Source of the DNA: Gremmenia infestans | Taxonomy: Eukaryota; Ascomycota; Leotiomycetes; Helotiales; Hamatocanthoscyphaceae | DNA: 64,000 nt | NCBI GenBank assembly: GCA_032629725.1 | Contig: JAFEVB010000019.1 | Location: 62,001 to 126,000 of the forward strand | Direction of reading: 5' to 3' | Part shown: one piece after another, positions 38,215 through 47,887 of the stretch | Numbering within the stretch: the stretch's first letter is position 1 | Layout: the number at the start of each line of letters is the position of its first letter | Notes under the pieces: model-generated | The model's input: the letters and a program-made list of their open reading frames with translations, nothing else | Told to the model about the DNA's origin: nothing | The model's database searches: none | Program-made: the position numbers and the translations under genes

Positions 38215-38460
38215 TATTATAGAACTAATTATATAACCTATTATATAATATTAGCATATTAGTATAGTACTAGCCTTTTACTTAACTAGCTATCTAATTA
38301 CTAGCTACCTTTTTCTAGCTACTATACTAGCTAGCTAAGTATATATATATTCGCTTTTATAAACTATATTCTAAACTTTCTTTCTTTTCTTTTTAGCTTA
38401 AAATTATATTTAATTTAACTTTATACTAAGCTATACTTTTAAGAATTCGTAATTATAATA
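38215..38460 (+). repeat. 3' LTR of C2
   Basis: 246 bp, starting TATTATAGAACTAATTA and ending GTAATTATAATA. It is a RIP-mutated version of the LTR and close to the 3' LTR of C1. Confidence 0.9.
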
Positions 38461-39320
38461 TTTTAGTTCTTATTTTTATAAAGGTTTAGTAGATTATTTG
38501 CTAGTATATTAGACTTATTACTTTAGATATTATTTTAATAAAGTTATTAAGTATATAAAGCGCTAAATCTATAATCTCTATCTTATTATCTTTTCTAAAG
38601 AAGTTTAACTTCTATATTAAGATAAAAATAACTTTTTTCTAGATATTTAAGATTAATCTTTAGCTATTTTTTCTTCTATTATTATTTAGCTCTTTTATTC
38701 TACTATTACTTCTATACTTTCTCTAATAGAAGTAGATTGCTATCTAATCTATATATAGAGTTTAAGGCGCTAGTTATTATTAGTTCTATTATTCTCTTCT
38801 TAATACTTTATATAACTTTTAAATAGATTTATTTATTATAATCTGCTTTATAATAAGTTAGGATTACTAACTTTTATTATTCTACTAAATTCTTAAAGTC
38901 TTTAGATACTTAAATTATCTTTTTTATAGATCTTTATTATAATCTATTCTTTTATAAAACTATATTATCTAGTTTATTATAGTATCTTAGCTAATTATAA
39001 AAGTAGAAGATTAGATTCTATTTAATTTAGTATATAACTTTCTTAGCTAACTATAGATATTAATACTTTTCTACTAGAAGGTTTATTATTTATAATACTA
39101 CTAACTTTTTTATAAAAGCTATAAATACCTTTTATTATTAAAGATAGTTATATAAATATCTAATATAAACTACTATTACTATCTAAAATACTTTAAAAGT
39201 CTATTTTATAAATTTATCCTAAAAAGTCTACTATAAGTTATTATATAACTATTTACTAGTATAGTAGACTATTTTCTAATAGATAATATATCTATTAATC
39301 GCTAGAGTATTAAAAGTATC

Positions 39321-39546
39321 TATTGGTATTATAGATATTAATATATAATCACTTCTCTACTATATAGTATAGACTTGATTCTAGGTATTCTAGTTAATAA
39401 TACTTAGCATTTAGGTGGTATTATAGATATAAAAAGGTAATACCTCTTTGCTAACTAAGCTACGCTAAATCATATAACTAGAAAGGTCGGGATGCATAAT
39501 ATAGTTTGCGATGCGGTTTGCAATGCGGGTCACTTATATCCCAACA
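39321..39546 (-). repeat. Right LTR of element A (5' LTR in coding sense)
   Basis: 226 bp, beginning TATTGGTATTATAG and ending TATATCCCAACA. The outer roughly 90 bp keep CA, TG and CG (GGTCGGGATGCATAAT, TTTGCGATGCGG), while the inner edge is mutated. This is the reverse of the left LTR, so mutation fades at both outer margins of A. Confidence 0.9.
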
Positions 39547-40404
39547 TAACCTCTGCGCCTCTGCTTACAAAATGATGTGTATAATAGGCATCGCACATAT
39601 GCCGTTTACTGTAACACTCGTTGTACTTGTGGGATCCTCTAAAATTTTCTATTCAATCAGATCAGGCTTTGATTAAATTAATGAAATCGACACTCGTATT
39701 ACTTTTTCCAAATGCATGAACAATTGAGTGGCTAGAGATCCGAAGATTATAATTTTCAGGATCTACTCTGAAGACATGATTTACGAATATCCGCCGACTG
39801 GCAGCGTCAAAATGAACTTAATGTTCCTGGGATTCCGAAGTTTCATGTGGCTTATGCTGTACACCTTCGGGGGCTTGTTACTTCATAGAAGGCATGTAAG
39901 ACACTGCACACCATGAATCTGCAGGTGTAGTATTGTAGTGACACGAAGGTAATACGAACCACTTTTAATCCCCGACTTCAAGTATACTCCAGGTACAAGC
40001 ATCTCTCATAACAATTCAAAGGGCAAATATTGCTGAATCTACCCGAATACTGCATCCGCGGAGGTCATTCAGCTACGAAAAAGTCGTTGGCTGAACTTGA
40101 CCGTCCGAAACCAGAGTGTTTACTACCACTACACATGAGAATCAATTTACAGAATCAATAAACCCTGAAGACGCACACCGCGCGCCCCAATAATATATTC
40201 CGATTTATTTTGCCGTTTGGTCAAATCACGTAGGGCTAAAATTGGAAGTGAGCAACATAGGGGCTGATTAGATTATCTTCCATGCCATTATATTTTCGAA
40301 CACGTTGAACCTTATTATACCCCATCGGAACAAACAAAATAATCAAACTGTTCTATCGCTTGATCGATAATCTTGAACCTGCAAGCTGCAAGAGGATACC
40401 AAAT
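39547..40404. other. Intergenic region right of the island
   Basis: About 860 bp of normal-looking sequence between element A and the HAD gene. A 62-codon open frame at 39728-39916 has a hydrophobic patch (MWLMLYTFGGLLL) but no recognisable family, and I do not call it a gene. No repeats were seen. Confidence 0.5.
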
Positions 40405-41290
40405 ATGGCTAAGGTTTGTCAATAATTTGCCAAGTTCCGAGATGACAACGAGGCGATGTTAATTGTCCGCGAAATAGATTACTACCATCCTCTTCGACTG
40501 CGACAACACTCTTGTCTTGTCCGAACATGTGGCTTTTGAAGCATGCGCCGATCTTGTGAATGAGATTCTGGCCTCACGAAACATCCGCGATCGCTTTACC
40601 GGTCCTCAATTGCAAGAAGATTTCGTTGGGCAGAGCTTTCAAAATATGGTTCGTGACACCTATAACAATTTCCTTTTTTTGATGGCATTCTAGGAACGAA
40701 GGAAATATTCTAACCGTTTCTGACAGATGAAATCACTAAAAGCTCAATACAAGTATGAGTACCAAATCAGCGACGACGAACTAGATGACTTCGCGAGCAT
40801 GGAAGACGATAGAGTCATAGCCAAGCTGGGAGAGAAGCTGACGCCTTGCGCTGGTGTCGCGCTGGAACTCGAACAATTGCTCAAAGCTGGCACTTACAAT
40901 CTCTCGGTCGTCTCTGGTTCTGCTCTTCGACGTATTCAAGCTTCGATAGAAAAGGTCGGCTTTGATAAATATTTCAGCCACAAAGATATATTTAGCGCTA
41001 CAAATTCTCTTCGGGAACCAACATCAAAGCCCGATCCTGCCATTTATCTTCACGCTTTGAAGGTCTTGAAGAAATCTCCGGGAGAGTGTGTGGCTATTGA
41101 GGATAGCAGATCGGGTGTAATGGCTGCAACGCGCGCTGGTATCAAAACAATTGGGTATACGAGCTGCTATAAGGAAGAAGAACAGGCAAAGATGAAGATG
41201 ATACTAGTAGATTCTGGCAGCGTGGTCATCATGGATCATTGGATGGACTTTCAGACTTGCTTGGCAAAGATTCAGAGTGGCGATGTTTGA
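40405..41290 (+). CDS. HAD-superfamily phosphatase-like hydrolase
   Basis: Haloacid-dehalogenase-type hydrolase, probably a small-molecule phosphatase in the cytosol. Three exons: 40405-40413 (only ATG GCT AAG), 40478-40648 and 40727-41290, giving 247 aa. The tiny first exon is needed to give an ATG before the nucleophile motif: splicing makes MAKITTILFDCDNTLVLSE, with Asp10 as nucleophile and Asp12 as acid/base. Motif II is the Ser of LSVVSGS, motif III the Lys of TSKPDPAIY, and motif IV the acidic pair in VAIEDSRSGV, so all four motifs are present. The helical cap between motifs I and II fits the beta-phosphoglucomutase-like subgroup. Intron 2 has the unusual donor GTTCGT. The substrate is not determinable. 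It is the first gene right of the island. Confidence 0.87.
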
Positions 41291-41478
41291 GGACAAGGTG
41301 CTTGTTGAGCCTAAAGAACCCGTTGAAGTAGATAGAGAGTTTGATGGTTCACTACCTAGGTTTGAATTACCACAGCTAATTCTAAGTGTTATTTTGGCTT
41401 TTAGATTCAATGAAACTTAATCTTAGCGGGATTGATGGCATTAGTACATCAATACATCGATTATCTACGCGAGGCTCC

Positions 41479-41658
41479 TGTTGGTATCGCAGGGGTCGTA
41501 TCAAGCAATGTGATCACTCCTCACTAGCTAGTAGCTCATGAGACCTGATCCTGTGTATTGCATTCGTGTTGTGTTAGCTAAGTGTGGATGGCAAAGCGAA
41601 GAAGCCGCTGCATCGCTTAGTCATCGACGATAGTGTTATGTGACCGCATATCTCGACA
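41479..41658 (-). mobile_element. Solo LTR, copia-like family, TSD GCTCC
   Basis: 180 bp, starting TGTTGGTATCGCAGGGG and ending ATCTCGACA, flanked by perfect duplications GCTCC (41474-41478 and 41659-41663). It is the reverse orientation of the solo LTRs at 10784 and 57145, sharing the TGTTGGTATC.CAGG end and the GTGATCAC and CGCTTAGTCA motifs. CA/TG content is normal. Confidence 0.87.
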
Positions 41659-41885
41659 GCTCCTGTAAGTGCTGGAGTATTTGTTAAAAGTCATTCAGAA
41701 GCAAATAACTTTGCATTGGTCTATCTGGGTCAAACCCATCTACATCTATTCTGCACCGCCAACCTTAATTAAAATTGCCCTGGAGGCTTTGAGAAAATTG
41801 TCTCCTACTGTCCCATGACCTCCAAACTACTACACTTCCTCATCTCAACCGAGGGTCTTCGACATAATTTGTGCATATAATTGTG

Positions 41886-43362
41886 CTATAGCTCCGCAAA
41901 TACGCTGTCTACCACGCGTCCTGCGCGGTATACAATTTCATCGATTTCGCACCGGCTGACATCCAAAGCTGGAGCCAAGAGAAAGTGATCTCCAATCCAT
42001 CCATCGGCACAGCCAGTCGCGGAGAAGAGGCAAACATCATACCCCTTCTCAAGTCCTCTCAAACGAAGTCGTTTTGCAACATTCAGCTTTGGATTCATTG
42101 GAGCTTTAGTTGACTTATCCGCCACGAATTCAATGCACCAAAAGAGACCGCGTCCTCTAACATCGCCCACATTTGGATGGTTCTCAAATCGCTTTTTCAG
42201 CAGCCGACCGAGATAATCACCCATCGCACGAGCATTATTTACCAAGTCATTTTCTTGGACAATGCGCTGGACTTCGAGAGCTGCGACGACGTTCAATGGG
42301 TGGCATTGATATGTTTGACCGTGCTGAAAAGACCCACTGCCGGCCTTCAGACCCGTGATCACATTCTCGTGGATAAGCAATGCAGATATTGTTCCATATC
42401 CAGCAGCAAGACCTTTTCCGATGGCTTGAATATCTGGTACAACATCTTCTTCTTCCCATGTGTGCAGGGTGCCAGTACGTCCTAAACCACACATGACCTC
42501 ATCAAATATGATAAGAGCCTTATGACGCTGGCAGACTTCTTTCATTGCTCGAAGATATCCAGGTACTGGAGGAACACAGCCAAGTGCCTGCATTTCAGAA
42601 GTTTAGCACGATCCTCAGTTTGTCAACGACTGGTAGACTCACAGTACCAACCATTGGTTCCACAACAAATGCACATACTGTGTCCGGCCCAAGTCTTTGA
42701 AACTCATCCTCTAATTCTTGAGCTAGGCGAGCTACATAACTTTCGGAGGTTTCGCCTTCTCGGAGCTCACGGTAAGGATGGCATGGAGATACATGAGAGA
42801 CATTGGTGCTGAGTGCAGACTGGAAGAGTTGTTTCCGTGGTTTGAAGTCTCCCAAAGCTAGAGTACCCAGGGTGCATCCATGCCAAGAGCCTCGCCTTGC
42901 TATAAAGTTCACTCGACCAGAGTCTGGTGAAACTTCCAGATGATATTGCATGGCAAGTTTCATGGCAGCCTCTACTGCCTCCGAGCCTACTCACGTGTTA
43001 GCCTTGTCAACAAGGGGTAACTTCTAGAAAAACTTACCTGATCCAACCAAACATGCGCGAGACAATTTACCGCCTGTTGACTTGACCAAAAAGTCCGCAA
43101 GCTCCAATGCTGGCAAGTTTTGAAAGTACCCTGGGTGCGCGTAGGTTAATTTGTTCAGCTGGGCAATAATTGCGTCGTTTACGCGCGCATTTCCGTGGCC
43201 AATTCCAGAAACAGCGGCACCACAACTTGAGTCGAGTACCCTTTGTCCATTCTCGAGAGTGAAATAATGTCCGGATGCGGATACAACAATTGGAGCTGTT
43301 GTCTTATACGCAGATTGGTAGAACAGTGAAGCATCTGGAACTTCGAGACCGATTGAACCCAT
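41886..43362 (-). CDS. Class-III pyridoxal-phosphate aminotransferase
   Basis: Fold-type I, class-III aminotransferase (the 4-aminobutyrate / omega-amino acid group), which moves an amino group between an omega-amine or amino acid and a keto acid. Exons are 43038-43362, 42643-42986 and 41886-42587, with introns of 51 and 55 bp, giving 456 aa, normal for the family. Junctions restore VGSGSEAVEAAMK and VEPMVGTALGCVPPVPG. Cofactor motifs: GSGSEAVEAA binds the phosphate, Asp252 in IIFDEVMCGLGRTG contacts the pyridine nitrogen, and Lys281 in AIGKGLAAGYG should form the Schiff base. No targeting signal is obvious, so it is probably cytosolic. Such enzymes occur both in catabolism and in secondary-metabolite clusters; the neighbouring exporter and oxidoreductase fit the latter, by inference only. 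Confidence 0.93.
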
Positions 43363-44722
43363 TGTGACAAAATGAGGTGTTGAATATAAATCAAAGATTC
43401 AAAACGTTTTCCGGTTAAGTAGAGGTGATGAATCTCGATTAGAAATGGCAAAGCTTCTGGTCAAGTCTTTTTAATGCTGGGTAAAATAACTTTACGTCAC
43501 TGCAGGTTGCCATTGTAGCTACTTTTGGATGAATTATGATCAGCTCCAAGAAGCCCAGAATGCAGTTCCAAGCTTCCCTGCGATATCGGCTTAGATGTAG
43601 TGTCACCGTAATACAAAGGCCTATATCACGAATATTGGTACTTCGTGTTTCCTGCAACCAATGAGCGGGATTGGTAGTGCTACGTAGCCACCACGCAAGC
43701 CACTGACCTGCAATGATATAGGACTTTACAGAAATACCTCAAGACATTTCTCCTAATAAAATTCATTGCCGGCGGCTGTACACTTTTGCATGTTTGACAC
43801 ATATATCAGAATTTCTTTTTGAACATAGCCTACATTTTATTTTGCACTATGGATAATCGTTCCCAAGTATTAATTTTATTAGAGGTGCTTGACATACGTT
43901 GCACTTAATTTTGATTTGTATCCACTATCTAGGTACCATTCTTTAGATTGAAAGTACATAGTCATACCGGCATTGATATTAACTTTTTATACTCGTAGTA
44001 GATTATAATAGATTATACCTGTTAAACCTTAAGTGGAGTGTTTTATGTCCGCAACAGACTTAGCGCCATCTCTCGGTTAGCCAACGCACCTTTCGTGGCG
44101 AGCATGGATAACCTCAAAATCCATCCTACAATCAGCTACATCTGCGTCCCATCAAGCGCTCCTCTTTCCCACCCACCATCCCTCTTCATTAGCTAGCATT
44201 TAAGTCCCTTAAGTGGGTGCATTGCTCTTAGCTAGCGCGCTCTCTCACTCACATAGAGGCTTCCGGGAAGGATCACTAGCGTATTCGCCAGCTTGATCGA
44301 GAAGCGCTAAGCTAGAAGCTGCGTCTACCAAATACAAAAGTCCTACTTACTTAGCTTGTCCTTCTGCTTGATGTGACTATTGTAGACATAAATGTGCTAT
44401 ATATAGTAATAGTAACAGAATTAATTATCGCTTTATCTTCAGACATTGCTTTATATATCACTTGATTAAAATTTTATCTTTTTATATGAACTTGGCTAGG
44501 TTTATTCTTAATATATTTATCCGGGAGAAAATTATATAAACTTTTACCTAGAGGCGAAATATAATAATAAGAATCACCAACCAACCAACTCAATCAACCA
44601 ACCAACCAACCCCCTCCACTTCTCTTTTCAAGACTATAGCCAGTTAATCACTTGGTAGCTGCTGCTTAGTAGTGGTTCCCAACACCAACTAATCTATCAC
44701 TACTCTAGAAGTAAAGTGGCTC
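43363..44722. other. Intergenic region, mixed composition
   Basis: About 1.36 kb between the aminotransferase start and the MFS stop. It holds the aminotransferase promoter and the MFS 3' region. Composition alternates between AT-rich and GC-richer patches. No coding segment is supported; the only repeat I can point to is the AACC microsatellite. Confidence 0.5.
44576..44614 (+). repeat. AACC microsatellite
   Basis: Short tandem run of ACCA/AACC units, interrupted once by CTCAAT. It lies in the 3' flank of the MFS gene and is a simple repeat with no apparent role. Confidence 0.75.
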
Positions 44723-46832
44723 TTAGTTTTCTAAAGCAATTCTCTTTCCTCCCGTGAAAAAGAACTATTTAGCATATTAGTACCCTTAGATCATTGTTAC
44801 GTGGACCACGTGTGATGGAATAGGCCTCCAATATAGAGAACGAAAGGAAACTTACAGTTGGAATAGCACCACTTATTGAGAATATGCCCATTGCTACCGT
44901 CATTGCCTTCCAGCCGTACTGCTCACTGATAGCGCCGGCAACAATAGGGCCAAACATGGTAGCGGCAGCCATCGAGCAATTAAATAGAGCGAAGACCTGA
45001 CCATAAGCCCCTCCCGGCCCAAAGATCCCGGGCTGGTCCTCTTCCATTCTTTCGACGCATGTAGAAAGGTCGGCAGCAACAGGAGCGACAATCAGAATGT
45101 TGGTGAATCCTGAAATTGAAACTTAGCAAAGATATAAAATGTGGGAGTTTCGCGCTGGTATAGAACAGTATGAGACCATGCTTACCTGTTAAGACTAATA
45201 GACCACCTAATAGGACCTTGTGCTGCGTAGTATTATCCTCGACAATTCGCATCAAGAATAGTGGTACAGAAGTCAATGCGCAGCCGAGGACTGCGATCCA
45301 TCGAGGACCAAAGCGATCAGAGAGTTGACCAACGAATGGCCCTGCCAGCGCTGGAATAGCGAGGCACAGGTATATGAGACCAGCATCGAGTGAATTCCAG
45401 TGAAATGTGTTTTTGACAAACAAGGGTAGGACTCCGTCAAAAGTAGCCTGAATAGATACATTGACGAAAATGCCATAAATGTTTGAACTGACGCGCGGGG
45501 AAAGGAGGAGAACGATGATAGTTGGGAGTTGTCTTCCTTTCGTCGCTGCAGCTGGCTTGCTCTTGTGGTTGCTCTTCTTATTAGGTAGAAGCGTAGTAGT
45601 CTCGTTGTTCTCGGCCCGTATGTTATCCTCTGGTATTGCCAATAAGTTTTCACTGCCAGGGGTGTTATAGTCCGCGGGCTGGTGGGCTTCCCTGGTGGTG
45701 CCCTCGTCCTGATGGTCATCGCTGAAGGTAGTGTATCCAGATATGTGGTTAGCTGGCGATGATGTGAGATATTTCTCTGCATGTTTCTTCTCTATCATAA
45801 AAAGACGCATGACAATATCGACAATTATAAGCCCTAGAATCATCAGAAACACCGCCAGATAACCCGACCTGTGGTATACGATGCCACCGAACAGCGGAGC
45901 TATAATGAGCCCGAAGCTTGACATTGACATCGCTGTCCCCATCCACTGGCCAATCTTTTCACCTCCAACTGTGTCAACAAGAAGTGCGAGTCCTACAGTA
46001 TAGACAATGGCTGCAGAAAAACCTTGAAGGACTCTACTGACAACGAGGACCCATGCTGAAGTTGCGTATCCGAAGAGGAGAGTTGCTGCTCCAAGGACGA
46101 ATAGGCCCACAAAATAGCTAGTAGATCTGTTGGAAGTATGATCGGTAACCCAACCACAAATAGCTGAAAAGTAACTGGATTAACTTTCGACCGCCTGCAA
46201 ACATATAATGGGACAACTTACGAGAGCCGACAATGATAGCAAAGCCGAAGATTCCAAAGATAAACGAGGTCCACCATTGCACTATACGTATTCGTTAAAT
46301 ATTACTCGATTTTCTTTTTACTCCACATACCTTCGTCTTCTGGCACTCCTGATCTTTCGTGGAGACTGAAAGGAAGAACTGGAACAACCTAAAACTAGAA
46401 TTAATATTTTCTCATTAGGATTTGACCATACTAAATCAAGGCACAAACAGTTATTCCAACCCGTCTTGACTTACAACAGCGTAGAGGAAGGCATCCTAAA
46501 GTGAAAAATGGGTTAGTTCAGGAGGGTTTCATTGGAAACATGAGTACTTTTGAGAGACTCACAGTGAAAATAGCAACGCATATTGTAGCGAGGATGTAAT
46601 TGCTAGAAGAGCGAAACTCTAGTAGCCACGGTTTGCGTAGAGGCACCTGCTCTGCTCTTTCCATGTCGTCTGCCATTGCTTCGTATGATTTGAGATGATG
46701 TATTCGGTTTTTGGGGGTGGGAAGTAAGAGTTTTGGGAAAGAATCAAGTGAGCCGCAGCGCAATAGAGGTCTTCCAGCTACGTGCGTGGATAAGCTAGGC
46801 ACTTTCTCATTTGCTGGTAAGGCGGATTGCAC
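44723..46832 (-). CDS. MFS transporter (DHA1 / vesicular amine-transporter-like)
   Basis: Major facilitator drug:proton antiporter-type membrane protein, probably an exporter. Seven exons: 46563-46832, 46475-46495, 46331-46388, 46222-46281, 45186-46163, 44856-45109 and 44723-44764, giving 560 aa. Exon 2 is only 21 bp (DAFLYAV) and joins IFT to VVPVLPF, completing the first membrane segment. The loop motif GWVTDHTSNRSTSY follows segment 2, with a related GQLSDRFGPRW in the second half. A hydrophilic loop of about 100 residues separates the two six-helix halves. The acceptor at 44765 gives the usual FFFTGG ending; an upstream AG gives a less typical tail. The start is uncertain: an ATG at 46679 (MADDMERAEQ) would give a shorter N-terminus more like relatives. 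Substrate unknown; adjacent to the aminotransferase and GMC genes. Confidence 0.88.
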
Positions 46833-47887
46833 GGGTGTAATCTTCTACCGCCCATTGCTCAAGAAACGTTACCTAATTTTTCCTTTTTTTTTAGGGATTG
46901 GTTGACATTGGCTAAGCAAGAGCGGAAAATTGCCATCGGACAGCATAATACGAGCACGACAGATGCCGGGAACTAATTTCAAGTGATACAAAGTACATGA
47001 TAAATATCCCCAGAACTCATATCATTACAAGTATCATAAAGCCAAGAACAAATCAAAGAATCCAATAGTAAGGTGTGACGCGGACGGGTTGTCGTTCAGC
47101 AGAGCGTAACGTGAGACGAAGCCACACGAAATATCCAATGGTACGAAATACAAACATCCGAGAGTCCCAGAAAACTTCTGTGTCTCGCTGCTTCTGGGAA
47201 AGGCCACAAAAAGGAGTTAAAAATTACACAAATGGCCACAGCGTTGGCTTTAATAGGCAACTAGAATTACGTTGTTAATCTCAATCAAAAGAACAAAATG
47301 TAAACAAAGTGGATATTACACAGCTGATCATTTGCAAGCCATTTCTAACATTTGTGCCGATCACTTTCAATGAGGAGCTGGAGGCGGGGTTACTAGTACG
47401 TGGTGCACTAATACTCAATTGCAGCTGATGTCCTGTGATACTCGAAGGCTGGATGAAGGGTACACGAAATCGTGTCAACAGGGATATTGAGCGGAGTATT
47501 TTGATCGGTCGGACCATATAAATGCCGAAAGGCAAAGGTAACGTTTCTTCCACAATACAAGAAGAGGCTTTTATGCAAAGTAGAGGTTTTTGGATCAAGA
47601 CTAATAATTTGGCGTTAAAGTTGCCCAAATCGCTCTGAGTTCCCCCATCGTCTTGTCTAGCTTGGTGGGGACAAAGTCCGCGCATTTTCGTGATTTCAAA
47701 AACAATGCAAGCTTGGTTAGACAGTGTCAATTATTAGTTTTAGTAAGTGAAGAATGGTATTAAATGTAAGCAACCAGCATATTTGTCAACAGCACAGTTA
47801 TCGCCTTACTCCTCCGCCTTCAATATTTCTTCACCACTTCTCTGACTCCACTCCACCGCAGTCTAAGTTTTCCTCGTTCAACCAAAC
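46833..47887. promoter_or_regulatory. Divergent upstream region of MFS and GMC genes
   Basis: About 1.05 kb between two divergent starts, so both promoters lie here. A 149-codon open frame on the minus strand (47281-47730) shows no family features and is not called. No transposon ends were found. Confidence 0.45.

Larger units (their letters stand above)
32521..38460 (+). mobile_element. Element C2: second Ty3/gypsy copy, nested in A
   Basis: A 5,940 bp element in the same orientation as C1 and alignable with it throughout, mainly through transition differences. LTRs are at 32521-32768 (248 bp) and 38215-38460 (246 bp). The reverse-transcriptase box Y-I-N-N-I-I-I-Y-S is near 35710-35740, preceded by D-I-R near 35525. 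The bases before it are AACTT and after it TTTTA, so no target duplication is visible, unlike C1. As in C1, the first roughly 85 bp of the 5' LTR are unmutated while the 3' LTR is heavily mutated. A purine-rich stretch (agaagaaaaaag) precedes the 3' LTR. Confidence 0.9.
15965..39546 (-). mobile_element. Element A: outer Ty1/copia retrotransposon, RIP-mutated, hosting nested elements
   Basis: Outermost element of the island. Its 226 bp LTRs lie at 15965-16190 and 39321-39546, and the right copy ends in CCCAACA. The flanks are CAACC (15960-15964) and TAACC (39547-39551), a 5 bp target duplication differing by one C/T. Its own internal sequence survives as 16191-19234, 30862-32520 and 38461-39320, about 5.5 kb, a normal copia size once the inserts are removed. 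Coding direction is minus: reverse translation near 17510-17525 gives D-N-T-L-I-L, readable as a mutated DDTL reverse-transcriptase motif, and near 17065-17085 gives ANNKDLS of the copia RNase H. CA/TG is almost absent and TA is in great excess, so no frame is open. It is dead as an element. Confidence 0.88.

Noticed and set aside
15965..39546. AT-rich island as a mitochondrial or bacterial insertion, or centromere-like satellite
   Set aside because: LTR pairs, target duplications, reverse-transcriptase motifs and the specific loss of CA/TG identify it as RIP-mutated retrotransposons.
39728..39916. 62-codon open frame with a hydrophobic stretch next to the island
   Set aside because: Too short, no family similarity and no supporting splice structure; it could be chance or a decayed fragment.
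44576..44614. AACC run as a telomere-like or CRISPR-like array
   Set aside because: It is a simple microsatellite: the fungal telomere unit is TTAGGG and there are no spacer-repeat units.
44765..44790. Earlier acceptor for the last MFS exon (giving a GTNMLNSSFS-type tail)
   Set aside because: The later acceptor follows a good branch sequence (TACTAAT) and yields the FFFTGG ending common to this transporter group.
47281..47730. 149-codon open frame on the minus strand as a gene
   Set aside because: No family text, no introns or context, and it lies in the shared promoter of two divergent genes.
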